This document shows positions 46,126 to 55,810 of a DNA stretch of 64,000 nt, one piece after another; within the stretch, counting starts at the first letter, position 1, and each line of letters begins with the position of its first letter. Under the pieces are notes generated by a model. The model was given only the letters and a program-made list of their open reading frames with translations, made no database searches and was not told the origin of the DNA. Source of the stretch: Blautia luti (GTDB taxonomy: Bacteria > Bacillota > Clostridia > Lachnospirales > Lachnospiraceae); contig NZ_AP028156.1 of NCBI RefSeq assembly GCF_033096465.1, positions 1,322,501-1,386,500 on the forward strand, given 5' to 3'. Position numbers and translations under genes: made by a program.

Positions 46126-46181
46126 CCCGGATAAGCTGCTGGAACATTTTGCAAATGTTTCAGGTTTATCCGGGATTTTTT
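46126..46181. terminator. Bidirectional terminator between queA and the capA-like gene
   Basis: CCCGGATAA pairs with TTATCCGGG, with an inner AACATTTTGCAAATGTT hairpin; ATTTTTTAT follows on the plus strand and TATTTTTATTT on the minus strand. Confidence 0.85.
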
Positions 46182-46199
46182 ATGTCGTTGAAGGCTTCT

Positions 46200-47543
46200 T
46201 TATTCTTCTGAATCATCTCCGGTGTCAATATTGGAACTGTCATCCGAAGTTTCGCTTCCGGTATCAATATCTGCAGTATCTGCGGAACTACTGTCTGAAG
46301 AACTGGTAGCATTATTATAAACTGCTGTAAAAGTAGTTCCCTCTGCAGTCTGAATATCCGCACTTCTTTCATTGATCTTCGCCAGGATTCGGGCTGCTTC
46401 GTCTCCCTCAGCCGGAGTTGGCTGATAATTATTATATCCTTCGTAAGCAGCCGAAGAAATGGAACAGGGGATCACATTGGTCACATTATCTGCCTGTACT
46501 CCCTCTGAAGTAATGGTAAACGTCTGCTGGTAGATCATAGTGTCCATATCACTTGGAGAACTGTTTCCGCCGAAACAGAAATTTCCCAGACTGTAGATGA
46601 TATTTTTGCCTTTGTAGGTCTCGATTCCCTGCAGAACATGAGGATGATGTCCACATACCAGATCTGCACCTTCATCGATTGCCAGACGTCCCAGAGTAGT
46701 CTGATTACTGTCCGGAACGGTCTCTGTTTCATTTCCCCAGTGGAAGATCACCACGATCAGCTGGGCACCATCGGCTTTTACTTTCGCGATATTATCCTTT
46801 AACTGCTGTTCTCGCTCCAGATGATCTTTCAGCTCGTAAATGCCGACCATCCCTACTTTAATCCCTTTCACATCCATAACAGCGGTCTTATCATAACCGA
46901 AATGTACGATCCCTGCCGCATCCAGCGCGGTCATGGTATCTTCGTAGCTCTGATCTCCGTAATCATGACTGTGGTTATTGGCTGTATTTACCGCTTCCAC
47001 AGAACCATCTGTAAGGATGGAGGTAAAAGAAGCAGGTCCCTTAAATGCAAAAGTTTTATCCTCCCTTGCGTCGGATTCGGTCAAAGTTCCCTCGAAATTG
47101 GCAATGGTCAGATCATCCTGTGAAAAAATGCTTTTTACATTCTGAAGGAAATAAGCGGAGCCGTAGTTTTCATAATAAGCATTCAGGCTGGTATCATAGT
47201 CAAAAGTCTCATCTGTACCCAGAGTACAGTCTCCTACCACACTTAAAGTTAGAGAAACCGGATCCGTGACAACAGCATCTGCAGATTCGGAAGAAGTTTC
47301 GCTGTTTACATTCATAGATACCGCGTCCTGAGCAGCGGCCTTTTCGGCTGCTTTGGAATTTCTGTAATTACTGCATCCGCGGATACCCGCCAGGATCAGA
47401 ATAAACACCAGGATAAAGGCGCCGATCCCGCCTGCAATATACAGCTTCTGCCGTGATTCCTGGTAATACCGTGATTTCTTATACAATTCCCGCTTACGCG
47501 TTGCTGCAGAACGGTTGCGGGGATCTTTCTTATGTATTGCCAT
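46200..47543 (-). CDS. CapA-family (PGA_cap) membrane-anchored protein
   Basis: 447 aa from the ATG at 47543. A basic cytoplasmic tail, one membrane helix (about 36-56, YIAGGIGAFILVFILILAGI) and an external metallophosphatase-like CapA domain with VGDCTLGTD, ANFEGTLT, NNHSHDYG, HWGNE and CGHHPHVLQG. A Ser/Asp-rich tail ends the protein. Relatives take part in poly-gamma-glutamate capsule synthesis, but no pgsB/pgsC genes lie here, so a different surface polymer may be involved. The in-frame ATG at 47579 is less likely; AAAGTGAG supports 47543. Confidence 0.85.
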   Translation of the reverse strand: MAIHKKDPRNRSAATRKRELYKKSRYYQESRQKLYIAGGIGAFILVFILILAGIRGCSNYRNSKAAEKAAAQDAVSMNVNSETSSESADAVVTDPVSLTLSVVGDCTLGTDETFDYDTSLNAYYENYGSAYFLQNVKSIFSQDDLTIANFEGTLTESDAREDKTFAFKGPASFTSILTDGSVEAVNTANNHSHDYGDQSYEDTMTALDAAGIVHFGYDKTAVMDVKGIKVGMVGIYELKDHLEREQQLKDNIAKVKADGAQLIVVIFHWGNETETVPDSNQTTLGRLAIDEGADLVCGHHPHVLQGIETYKGKNIIYSLGNFCFGGNSSPSDMDTMIYQQTFTITSEGVQADNVTNVIPCSISSAAYEGYNNYQPTPAEGDEAARILAKINERSADIQTAEGTTFTAVYNNATSSSDSSSADTADIDTGSETSDDSSNIDTGDDSEE

Positions 47544-47764
47544 AAAGTACTCACTTTCTTTATAGTATGAAATGTTCATTCTCTGCAGAAATCCCGGATG
47601 ATCTTTCCGATTTGCGGATCAATGCAGAAAATATTGTACACACACTAACAAGTATAAAGAGAATTCACAGAATCGTCAACAAATAACTCTTTTCATAAAA
47701 TAAGATTTTTGTTATAATAATATTTCAAAAGGTTACATAAATATTACAAATAGAGGAAAAGAAT

Positions 47765-48601
47765 ATGTTATATATAGGGAATCATACAAGTTCATCCAAG
47801 GGTTATGCAGCCATGGGGTGGCAGATGCTGAAAAACGGCGGAAATACCTTTGCTTTTTTTACCCGGAATCCCAGAGGTGGGAAAGCGAAAGAGATTGATC
47901 CATCTGATGTAGAGAAGTTTCTGGAGCTTGCCAGGGAGAATGAGTTTGGAAAACTGGTAGCACATGCACCGTATACCATGAATTGCTGTGCAGCCAAAGA
48001 GAATCTGAGAGATTTTGCCAGGGAGACCATGTCAGATGATCTGAAACGCATGGAATATACACCGGGAAACTATTACAATTTTCATCCCGGCAGTCATGTA
48101 GGTCAGGGAGCAGAAACCGGCATTAAGAAGATCTCAGAGATCCTGAACGAAGTTCTGACGAGAGAACAGAGCACAACGGTACTGCTGGAAACCATGTCAG
48201 GAAAGGGCTCTGAGGTAGGACGGAATTTCCAGGAACTGAGGCAGATCATTGACCGGGTAGAATGTAAGGAGAAGCTGGGAATCTGTCTGGATACCTGTCA
48301 TGTGTGGGATGGCGGCTATGATATTGTGAATGATCTGGATGGCGTGCTGAAAGAATTTGACCAGGTGATCGGCCTGGAACGGTTAAAGGCTATCCATCTA
48401 AATGATAGTATGAACGGTCTTGGCAGTCATAAAGACCGTCATGCGCGGATCGGAGAGGGAGAGATTGGTCTGGAAGCCCTGCTTCGCGTGATCAATCATC
48501 CGGCAGTCAGGGGAATCCCGTTTATTCTGGAAACGCCCAATGACGATGAGGGATGGGCGAGAGAAATCGCTCTTCTCAGAAATGGTTATAAGGAGAACTA
48601 A
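47765..48601 (+). CDS. nfo: Endonuclease IV (AP endonuclease)
   Basis: 278-aa zinc-dependent DNA repair enzyme of the TIM-barrel type. Signature segments are [59 protein letters not shown] and [11 protein letters not shown], which together supply the metal ligands. It follows AGAGGAAAAG and is followed by a small lipoprotein gene 17 bases on. Confidence 0.95.
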   Translation: MLYIGNHTSSSKGYAAMGWQMLKNGGNTFAFFTRNPRGGKAKEIDPSDVEKFLELARENEFGKLVAHAPYTMNCCAAKENLRDFARETMSDDLKRMEYTPGNYYNFHPGSHVGQGAETGIKKISEILNEVLTREQSTTVLLETMSGKGSEVGRNFQELRQIIDRVECKEKLGICLDTCHVWDGGYDIVNDLDGVLKEFDQVIGLERLKAIHLNDSMNGLGSHKDRHARIGEGEIGLEALLRVINHPAVRGIPFILETPNDDEGWAREIALLRNGYKEN

Positions 48602-48618
48602 AAAAGGAGAATCAGAAT

Positions 48619-48951
48619 ATGAAAAAATTCAGAATTTTACTGCTTACAGGCATGATTCTGGGAGCTACAGCCTTCGCAGGATGCGGCAAGATGGCAGAAG
48701 ATGATATTAATAACAAAGAAGTATTTTCCGATGATCTGGAGCCTCTCACAGAGGAAGAACTGGATGCTATGGATGCAGACACTTCAGATGATGATATGGA
48801 AGCCATTGACGAACCGTCAGAAGATGATGCACAGGAAGATACACAGGATAGTGCGCAGGATAATAAGAAGAACACAGATAAAAATACTGAAGGTAAAAAT
48901 ACTACAAATAAAAATGTAAATAAGAGCACAACGAAAAACAGCAGCAAATAA
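48619..48951 (+). CDS. Small acidic lipoprotein
   Basis: 110 aa. Type II signal peptide with lipobox AFAGC (Cys21 approx.). The mature part is Asp/Glu-rich (DDLEPLTEEELDAMDAD), then a low-complexity Asn/Lys/Thr tail. No recognisable fold. It is probably co-transcribed with nfo; a strong terminator follows. Confidence 0.75.
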   Translation: MKKFRILLLTGMILGATAFAGCGKMAEDDINNKEVFSDDLEPLTEEELDAMDADTSDDDMEAIDEPSEDDAQEDTQDSAQDNKKNTDKNTEGKNTTNKNVNKSTTKNSSK

Positions 48952-48979
48952 CGTATATAGAGAAAGAACAGCATAATAA

Positions 48980-49024
48980 AAACGGAAGACACGGCACATA
49001 CTGATGCACCGTGGTCTTCCGTTT
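48980..49024 (+). terminator. Terminator after the lipoprotein gene
   Basis: AAACGGAAGAC pairs with GTCTTCCGTTT, extended by CACGG with CCGTG; TTTGCTTATTT follows. Confidence 0.8.
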
Positions 49025-49037
49025 GCTTATTTAACCA

Positions 49038-49095
49038 GACTGCGAGTAGTTCTCTGTTTATGAGTAAGCAGCGAAACAGATGATTTTATCCGTTT
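49038..49095. repeat. Dispersed intergenic repeat, degraded copy C
   Basis: ACTGCGAGTAGTT, then TTATGAGTAAGCAGCGAA and TATCCGTTT align with copy A (11271-11340) in order, with many substitutions. It lies at the 3' end of the minus-strand dehydrogenase gene, as copy A does for its neighbour. Confidence 0.45.
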
Positions 49096-49100
49096 AAAAA

Positions 49101-50090
49101 TTATGAAAGTACTTCATTTACCAGTTGCTCGCCGTTCATGAATGCTTTCGCATTCTCCATGGTAGTCTCTGCGATATTTGTGAGAGCCTCTCTGGTGAAG
49201 AATCCCTGGTGGGAAGTCATGACAACATTCGGGAAAGACAGAAGACGCTGGGTAATGGAGCTTTGCAGGATACGTTCAGACATATCCTCGAATACGAAGT
49301 CAGTTTCCTCTTCATAAACATCCAGGCCAACTGCGAAGAATTTGTGGTCACGGATACCGGAGATCAGATCATCTGTCTTGATCAGGCCGCCGCGGGAAGT
49401 ATTTACAAGGATTACTCCATCTTTCATTTTGGCGATAGTTTCTTCATTGATGATGTGCTGGGTTTCCTCTGTCAGCGGGCAGTGAAGACTGATGAGATCA
49501 CTGGTTGCCAGAAGCTCATCCAGGGAAACATATTCCAGATAATCCAGGCTTTTATTTGGGAAAAGGTCATAGGCGATCACTCTCATACCGAAGCCTTTGC
49601 AGATCTTTGCCATAGCCTGGCCAATCTTACCGGTTCCGATGATACCTGCAGTTTTCTGGTAGAAGTTTACGCCCATCAGACCGCTTAATGCGAAGTTATT
49701 CTCGCGGCATTTGATATAAGCTTTATGAGTATGGCGGTTGGCTGTAAGTGCAAGAGCCATTGCATGTTCCGCAACTGCTTCCGGAGAATATCCCGGAACA
49801 CGGAGAACCTTCATGCCGTATTTGTGAGCTGTTTTCAGGTCTACATTGTTATAACCTGCGCAGCGCATAAGGATCAGTTTGACACCCTGTTCATTCAGCT
49901 CTTTGATTACCTGAGTACCCAGATCTGCATTAACGAACGCACAGATTGCCTCATAGCCTCTGGCAAGGGAAGCGGTCTCTTCGTGAATGTTGGCTTCTGT
50001 AAATTTGATCTCTATACCCGGATAAGAGGGAAGAAGCTTTTCGAAAAATTCCTCGTCGTAGTTTTTTGTGCCGTAAAATAAAATTTTCAT
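49101..50090 (-). CDS. ldhA: D-lactate dehydrogenase (D-2-hydroxyacid dehydrogenase)
   Basis: 329-aa NAD-dependent enzyme that reduces pyruvate to D-lactate. The Rossmann motif is GIIGTGKIG; catalytic segments are the Arg in NTSRGGL, the Glu in YEEET and the His in TSHQGFF. RCAGYNNVDL and YSPEAVAEHA are typical of the LdhA branch. Monocistronic; repeat copy C lies at its 3' end. Confidence 0.92.
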   Translation of the reverse strand: MKILFYGTKNYDEEFFEKLLPSYPGIEIKFTEANIHEETASLARGYEAICAFVNADLGTQVIKELNEQGVKLILMRCAGYNNVDLKTAHKYGMKVLRVPGYSPEAVAEHAMALALTANRHTHKAYIKCRENNFALSGLMGVNFYQKTAGIIGTGKIGQAMAKICKGFGMRVIAYDLFPNKSLDYLEYVSLDELLATSDLISLHCPLTEETQHIINEETIAKMKDGVILVNTSRGGLIKTDDLISGIRDHKFFAVGLDVYEEETDFVFEDMSERILQSSITQRLLSFPNVVMTSHQGFFTREALTNIAETTMENAKAFMNGEQLVNEVLS

Positions 50091-50277
50091 AAAATAATAG
50101 CTCCTCTCTGGTAAATTGCATATCAGTATGATATACTCACCGTGAAAATTACAGTTATAAATTATATACTATTTGAGATAAGATGAAAAGAGGATAGTGG
50201 ATAAAAATTCTCAAGTATCTCAAAAAAAACAAACTGCATGAATCATAAGTATATTGTGTGCGAAGGAGGAGAAAAAT

Positions 50278-50541
50278 ATGCAGGAAGTATATGTGAACGG
50301 TGAAGAATTTGATAAAGCAGAGGATGTCTGGGAGTATCTGAAGGAAGAACTTGGACTGGAAGCAGGAGATGTCGGTGGCCTTTATGATGCGCTTACAGAA
50401 TTAAGTGATGATACGAAGATCACCATAGATATGTCACAGGTGGCAGATGATGATCTTCTGGATGCTATGGAACATATGGTTGAGGTGATGGAAGAGGCAG
50501 CAGGAGAGAGCGATTATCTGGAAGTTGTCTGTATAGAATAA
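50278..50541 (+). CDS. Barstar-family protein (orphan)
   Basis: 87 aa. EEFDKAEDVWEYLKEELGL, GGLYDALTEL and the C-terminal beta strand fit the barstar (PF01337) fold, whose members block barnase-type ribonucleases with an acidic face; this one is very acidic. No ribonuclease gene is adjacent on either strand. The start at 50278 follows AAGGAGGAG. It may be an immunity protein for a toxin elsewhere or a housekeeping inhibitor. Confidence 0.8.
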   Translation: MQEVYVNGEEFDKAEDVWEYLKEELGLEAGDVGGLYDALTELSDDTKITIDMSQVADDDLLDAMEHMVEVMEEAAGESDYLEVVCIE

Positions 50542-50649
50542 TAGAAACAACAGAAATCCCCCGTAAGATAGTATAGAATATAACTGTCTTATGGGGGATT
50601 TTATGCTACAGGAGAGAATCATCCTGCAGCATTTCTGGTCGGTAATGTT

Positions 50650-51924
50650 TTATTTATCAAGAGAATACAGGTCTTCATAAAATTCAGGATAGGAGATCTT
50701 TACGCAGTCTCCGTCTTTGATAGTAAGTGTTCCGTCACAGATGGTTCCTGCCACAGCGAAAGACATGGCGATACGATGATCCAGATAAGAATTGATCTCT
50801 GCACCATGAAGGGGTCTGCCGCCATGGATGATCATTCCGTCATCTGTTGGCTGGATATCGGCACCCATACGTTTCAGCCCTTCTGTTACCACAGCGATAC
50901 GGTCGGATTCTTTTACCTTCAGTTCCTGCGCGTCTTTGATCACAGTAGTTCCTTCTGCGAAAGCCGCCATCACTGCAATCATCGGGATCTCATCGATCAG
51001 TGTGGGGATAATCTCGCCCTCAACAGTAGTTCCGTGGAGGCTGCTTGTGCGGATCAGCAGATCTGCAGTAGGCTCCCCTTCTGCGCTGGCGTTAAGTAAA
51101 GTGATATCAGCTCCCATAGCCCTGCATACACGAAGCATTCCATCCCTGGTAGGGTTGATGCCTACATTCTTAAGAAGGATCTCACTTCCGGGTGTAAGAA
51201 GTCCCGCTGCAATAAAATAAGCAGCAGAAGAAATATCTCCCGGAACTTTGATCTCCCGGCCGTTCAGTACAGGCTCCGGTTCGATGGAAGCGGTTGTACC
51301 CTGAGAAGTTACATTTGCACCGAAATAATTCAGCATGATCTCCGTATGATTTCTGGAAAGCACCGGCTCTGTGACTTTGGTGACACCATCTGCATACATA
51401 CCTGCCAGAAGTACACAGGATTTTACCTGTGCAGAAGCCACCGGTGACTGATAATGTGTGGCATGTAAAGGTTTCCCTGTAATACGTAAAGGTGCACAGC
51501 TGTTGTCTTTCAGACTTACGATATCAGCACCCATAGAGAGAAGAGGAGTCATGATTCTCTTCATAGGACGGGACTGGATAGAAGCATCACCGTTTAATTC
51601 ACTGGTAAAAGACTGCCCGGCCAGGATTCCGGAGATCAGTCTTGTGGTAGTTCCACTGTTTCCCACATCCAGAACTCCGGACGGAGTGCTCAGTCCGTGA
51701 AGTCCCTTGCCATGAACCAGAATTTCTGAAGCATTTCTTTCAATATCAATTCCCATTTTCCGGAAACAGGAGATGGTAGAGAGACAGTCTGCTCCCTCCA
51801 GAAAATGTGTGATCCTGGTAGTACCCTGTGCAAGAGAGCCAAACATAACTGCACGGTGGGAAATGGACTTGTCCCCCGGTACAGTCAGCTCTCCTGACAG
51901 ATGTGTCTGCTTTTTTATTTCCAT
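50650..51924 (-). CDS. aroA: 3-phosphoshikimate 1-carboxyvinyltransferase (EPSP synthase)
   Basis: 424 aa; joins shikimate-3-phosphate and PEP in the aromatic pathway. The N-terminal GDKSISHRAVMFGSLA and the mid-protein GNSGTTTRLI are signature sites; LKVKESDRI and YLDHRIAMSFAVAG are near the C-terminus. It lies 29 bases downstream of tyrA on the same strand, an aromatic-amino-acid unit. Confidence 0.96.
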   Translation of the reverse strand: MEIKKQTHLSGELTVPGDKSISHRAVMFGSLAQGTTRITHFLEGADCLSTISCFRKMGIDIERNASEILVHGKGLHGLSTPSGVLDVGNSGTTTRLISGILAGQSFTSELNGDASIQSRPMKRIMTPLLSMGADIVSLKDNSCAPLRITGKPLHATHYQSPVASAQVKSCVLLAGMYADGVTKVTEPVLSRNHTEIMLNYFGANVTSQGTTASIEPEPVLNGREIKVPGDISSAAYFIAAGLLTPGSEILLKNVGINPTRDGMLRVCRAMGADITLLNASAEGEPTADLLIRTSSLHGTTVEGEIIPTLIDEIPMIAVMAAFAEGTTVIKDAQELKVKESDRIAVVTEGLKRMGADIQPTDDGMIIHGGRPLHGAEINSYLDHRIAMSFAVAGTICDGTLTIKDGDCVKISYPEFYEDLYSLDK

Positions 51925-51953
51925 GTTTGATTCCTGCCTGTTCTTAAAGTTAT

Positions 51954-53045
51954 TTAACGCTCGTAAACGATATAATTTCTCTTTCTGAGAAGTGCGGCAC
52001 CCTTTTCCATAGAGGTGCCATCATAGAATTCAATCTTCAGAACACCTTCCTCGAATTCACGGTTGTGAATGATACCGATATTCTTGATACTGATCTTCTC
52101 CATGGCCAGGATCGTTGCGATAGTAGCGATACCACCGGCCTCATCGGCAATGTCCAGATACAGGACATAAGCTTTCTTCAGAAGTCCGTTGTCTACTACA
52201 TCGATAGAATCACGGTAATCCCTGGAACTTGCAAACATCTGATACAGGCTCTTGGAATCCTTGTTATCCACGAAGCAGCGGATCTGGATCAGGAGGCGGA
52301 TATAATCGTCCAGTACATTGGAAATATTCTGATTATTTTCCACACAGATCTGCTCCCACATAACAGGAGAAGAAGAGGCAATACGCGTAATATCGCGGAA
52401 ACCTCCCGCTGCAATAGTTTTCATATATTCCTGGTCACTGTCTAACATGTTGACCAGATTTACCAGCGCAGAAGCGATGATATGAGGCAGATGACTGACT
52501 CCGGCAGTGATGAAGTCGTGTTCTTCGCTGGTAAGAACCATAGGGATAGCACCCAGGGAAGAAATCATCTCTGTGAAATCTGTCAGCTTCTCCAGAGGCA
52601 CCTCGCCGCCGGGAGTGATGATATAGTAGGCATTCTCGATCAGACGGTCACTGGAAGATTCGAAACCGGTCTTCTCAGAACCTGCCATGGGATGACCGCC
52701 GATGAAACATGACTCCATTCCCAGACGCTCCACTTCTTTATGGATAATGCCCTTCACACTGCCGACATCTGTGATGATGGTGTCAGGACCGATATTCTCC
52801 TTGAAATATTCCAGATATTTCACATTAAATTCAACCGGTGCGCACAGGAAAATATAATCACATTTCTTAAACCGTTCATCCTGTTCTTCACACACTGCGT
52901 CGATCATATTGCTGCTGACTGCTGTGGCAAGTGTTTCCCTGTCCCTGTCATAGGCAAGGATATGGTAATCTTCGTGGTATTTCCGGATGGCCCTGGCAAT
53001 TGATCCGCCAATCAGTCCGAGACCGATAAAACCGATAGTTTTCAT
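51954..53045 (-). CDS. tyrA: Prephenate dehydrogenase with ACT domain
   Basis: 363 aa. NAD-binding GLGLIGGSIARAI at the N-terminus, GGHPMAGSEKTGFESS in the catalytic domain, and a C-terminal ACT domain (about 290-363) for probable tyrosine feedback. Directs prephenate to tyrosine. First gene of the tyrA-aroA unit. No T-box-like motif is seen upstream of it. Confidence 0.94.
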   Translation of the reverse strand: MKTIGFIGLGLIGGSIARAIRKYHEDYHILAYDRDRETLATAVSSNMIDAVCEEQDERFKKCDYIFLCAPVEFNVKYLEYFKENIGPDTIITDVGSVKGIIHKEVERLGMESCFIGGHPMAGSEKTGFESSSDRLIENAYYIITPGGEVPLEKLTDFTEMISSLGAIPMVLTSEEHDFITAGVSHLPHIIASALVNLVNMLDSDQEYMKTIAAGGFRDITRIASSSPVMWEQICVENNQNISNVLDDYIRLLIQIRCFVDNKDSKSLYQMFASSRDYRDSIDVVDNGLLKKAYVLYLDIADEAGGIATIATILAMEKISIKNIGIIHNREFEEGVLKIEFYDGTSMEKGAALLRKRNYIVYER

Positions 53046-53430
53046 AGTGGTTTTTGCATCCTTTCAGTTACTGTAATTTCATAATTTACTATTTTAAAGG
53101 ATATGATATGAAAAGTCAATTCATAGGAATACTTTTGTACATAAATAATTTAAAGCGGAAAAGCGAAATCCCACTGAAAGGATTTTTTGTAAAATAAGAT
53201 AAAATACATAGTTAAAAACAAAGGAAAATACTGAAAATATATAAAATGCTCATGAAATTACAAGAAGTTCACAAAAAAAGATGTTAAAATTTCATAAAAT
53301 ACTTGAAAAATATAAAAAAATTTAGTAATATATAACCATATCGTTGCTGCGGACGTTACAGGCAGCATAATAAGTTACTGTGAACGAAGTGAACAGTAGC
53401 AATTAACAGACAAACAGGGAGGTACGCAAC
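53046..53430. other. Divergent AT-rich intergenic region before the EF-G-like gene
   Basis: 385 bases without a gene between tyrA and the EF-G-like gene. It contains the promoter at 53303-53331 and, near 53371, TACTGT..ACAGTA around GAACGAAGTGA. Otherwise only A/T tracts. Confidence 0.5.
53303..53331 (+). promoter_or_regulatory. Probable promoter of the EF-G-like gene
   Basis: TTGAAA (53303-53308), 17 bases, TAATAT (53326-53331), with a leader of about 90 bases. Confidence 0.55.
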
Positions 53431-55521
53431 ATGGATGTATTTAGAACTGACCGAATCAGAAATGTAGTCCTTTTAGGTCATGGGGGCGCTGGCAAGACTA
53501 CACTGGCAGAGGCAATGGCTTACTTATCAGGAATGACTAACCGTCTCGGAAGAGTAGAGGACGGAAATACAGTCAGCGATTATGACAAAGAAGAGATTAA
53601 GAGACATTTTTCCATTTCTACCACATTGATCCCGGTACCATGGGATAAGATGAAGATCAATGTGCTGGATACTCCCGGATATTTCGATTTCGTAGGCGAA
53701 GTAGAAGAAGCAGTAAGCGCAGCAGATGCAGCGATCATTGTAGTTTCCGGTAAAGCAGGCGTTCAGGTTGGAACACAGAAAGCATGGAATTTATGTGAGA
53801 AATATAAACTTCCGAGAATGATCTTCGTTACAGATATGGACGTAGATGATGTCAGCTACCGTAAAGTTGTAGAACAGCTCACAGAACTCTATGGCAAGAG
53901 GATCGCACCGCTTCACTTCCCGATCCGTGAAGACGGTAAATTTGTAGGATATGTAAACGTTGTAAAACAGGCTGGACGTAAATACATAGATAAAGGTAAG
54001 AAAGAGGAATGCGAGATTCCTGAATACCTGGATGAATATCTGGAGAAATATCATGATATCCTGATGGAATCTGTAGCAGAGACCAGCGAGGAATTCATGG
54101 ACCGTTATTTCGAGGGAGATACTTTCTCCGTAACAGAGGTTTCCGCAGCACTTGCCATGAACGTACAGGAAGCATCTATCGTACCTGTATGCATGGGTTC
54201 ACCGATCAATCTTCGCGGTGTATCCAATTTACTGGATGATATCTGCGGATATTTTCCAAGCCCGGACAAACGTGCATGTAACGGAATCGCTCAGAAGACC
54301 AACGAGATCTTCGAAGCAAACTATGACTTCACGAAAGTAAAATCCGCATATGTATGGAAAACCATCGCAGACCCGTTCCTGGGCAAATATTCTCTCATTA
54401 AAGTATGCTCCGGTGTTATCAAATCCGACGATGCTTTATTAAATGTAGAGAAAGGCGAAGAAGAACGTCTGAATAAATTATATGTACTGGAAGGCTCCAA
54501 ACCAATCGAAGTTCCTGAACTTCATGCCGGTGATATCGGTGCCATTGCGAAATTAAACAGTGTACAGACAGGTGACAGCCTTGCAACAAAGGCAAACCCG
54601 ATCGTTTATGCGAAATCTGTAATTTCCACACCTTATACCTGCAAGAGATTCAAAGCAGTAAAGAAAGGTGATGAAGATAAGATTTCCCAGGCACTGGCCA
54701 AGATGATGAGTGAAGATAAGACACTCCGCGTAGTAAATGACAGTGCCAACCGTCAGAGCCTTATCTATGGTATCGGCGACCAGCATCTGGATATTGTCGT
54801 GAATAAATTAAAAGAACGCTATAAAGTAGACGTAGAACTGAGCAAGCCGAAGGTTCCGTTCCGTGAGACCATCCGTAAGAACTCAGATGTGGAAGGTAAA
54901 CATAAGAAACAGTCCGGTGGACATGGACAGTACGGACATGTTAAGATGCGCTTCGAGCCATCCGGTGATCTGGAGACACCTTATGTATTCGAGCAGGTTG
55001 TAGTAGGCGGTGCAGTTCCGAAGAACTACTTCCCGGCAGTTGAGAAAGGTCTGCAGGAATGCGTATTAAAAGGACCTCTGGCTGCATATCCTGTAGTCGG
55101 CGTGAAAGCAACTCTGTATGATGGATCCTATCATCCGGTAGACTCCTCAGAAATGGCATTTAAGATGGCAACCATCCTTGCATTTAAGAAAGGTTTCATG
55201 GATGCATCCCCTGTACTCTTAGAGCCGATCGTATCCATGAAAGTAACAGTCCCGGATAAATACACCGGTGATGTTATGGGTGACCTGAACAAGCGTCGTG
55301 GTCGTGTTCTTGGCATGACTCCGGATCATCAGGGCAATACCATTATCGAAGCAGATGTACCTCAGCTTGAGATTTACGGATATTCCACAGACCTGCGCTC
55401 CATGACAGGCGGAAGCGGAGATTTCTCCTATGAATTCGCACGCTATGAGCAGGCTCCGAACGACATCCAGGCGAAAGAGATCGAAGCAAGAGCAAGCAAG
55501 GTGGATAATGTGGAAGAATAA
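53431..55521 (+). CDS. EF-G-like translational GTPase (FusA2 type)
   Basis: 696 aa with the EF-G domain order. The P-loop is GHGGAGKTT (residues 16-24) and switch II is DTPGYFDF. The position normally occupied by NKxD reads VTDMD, a clear departure that may alter guanine specificity or turnover. C-terminal EF-G domains III-V are present (GGHGQYGHVKMRFEP, GDVMGDLNKRRGRVLGM). Family members are EF-G paralogues of uncertain role, distinct from FusA of the str operon. GGGAGG precedes the ATG. Confidence 0.88.
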   Translation: MDVFRTDRIRNVVLLGHGGAGKTTLAEAMAYLSGMTNRLGRVEDGNTVSDYDKEEIKRHFSISTTLIPVPWDKMKINVLDTPGYFDFVGEVEEAVSAADAAIIVVSGKAGVQVGTQKAWNLCEKYKLPRMIFVTDMDVDDVSYRKVVEQLTELYGKRIAPLHFPIREDGKFVGYVNVVKQAGRKYIDKGKKEECEIPEYLDEYLEKYHDILMESVAETSEEFMDRYFEGDTFSVTEVSAALAMNVQEASIVPVCMGSPINLRGVSNLLDDICGYFPSPDKRACNGIAQKTNEIFEANYDFTKVKSAYVWKTIADPFLGKYSLIKVCSGVIKSDDALLNVEKGEEERLNKLYVLEGSKPIEVPELHAGDIGAIAKLNSVQTGDSLATKANPIVYAKSVISTPYTCKRFKAVKKGDEDKISQALAKMMSEDKTLRVVNDSANRQSLIYGIGDQHLDIVVNKLKERYKVDVELSKPKVPFRETIRKNSDVEGKHKKQSGGHGQYGHVKMRFEPSGDLETPYVFEQVVVGGAVPKNYFPAVEKGLQECVLKGPLAAYPVVGVKATLYDGSYHPVDSSEMAFKMATILAFKKGFMDASPVLLEPIVSMKVTVPDKYTGDVMGDLNKRRGRVLGMTPDHQGNTIIEADVPQLEIYGYSTDLRSMTGGSGDFSYEFARYEQAPNDIQAKEIEARASKVDNVEE

Positions 55522-55596
55522 TTACAGAAAATTACTGATAGAGCAGTAATTTATGTCAGCGCTATGAATTAAGAAATAATATATCATGAAGCAGGA

Positions 55597-55639
55597 AGGA
55601 CAGGACATTTTGCAGAAATGTGGAATGTCCTGTCTCTTT
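55597..55639 (+). terminator. Terminator after the EF-G-like gene
   Basis: AGGACAGGACATT pairs with AATGTCCTGTCT, followed by CTTTG. The rest of 55640-55810 contains GGATTTTCC-TGG-AAAATCC and no gene. Confidence 0.7.
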
Positions 55640-55810
55640 GTCCTGTCATGCAGGAGAGTGCCCAAAAGCAGGGATTTTCCTGGAAAATCCGAAAAAAGTG
55701 CCCTTTTTACCGCAAAAACAGCCAATACTGCGAAAGGTTACATTGACAAACCACGGCCATTGAATTAAAATGAATCCTTAGATACAACAAATGTTGGAGG
55801 AAGCATAGAA

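Noticed and set aside
46200..47543. capA-like gene as evidence of a poly-gamma-glutamate capsule locus
   Set aside because: No pgsB/pgsC-type partner is adjacent; only the CapA domain can be supported.
55586..55768. 60-codon frame between the EF-G-like gene and leuS
   Set aside because: It runs through the terminator hairpin and has no ribosome binding site.
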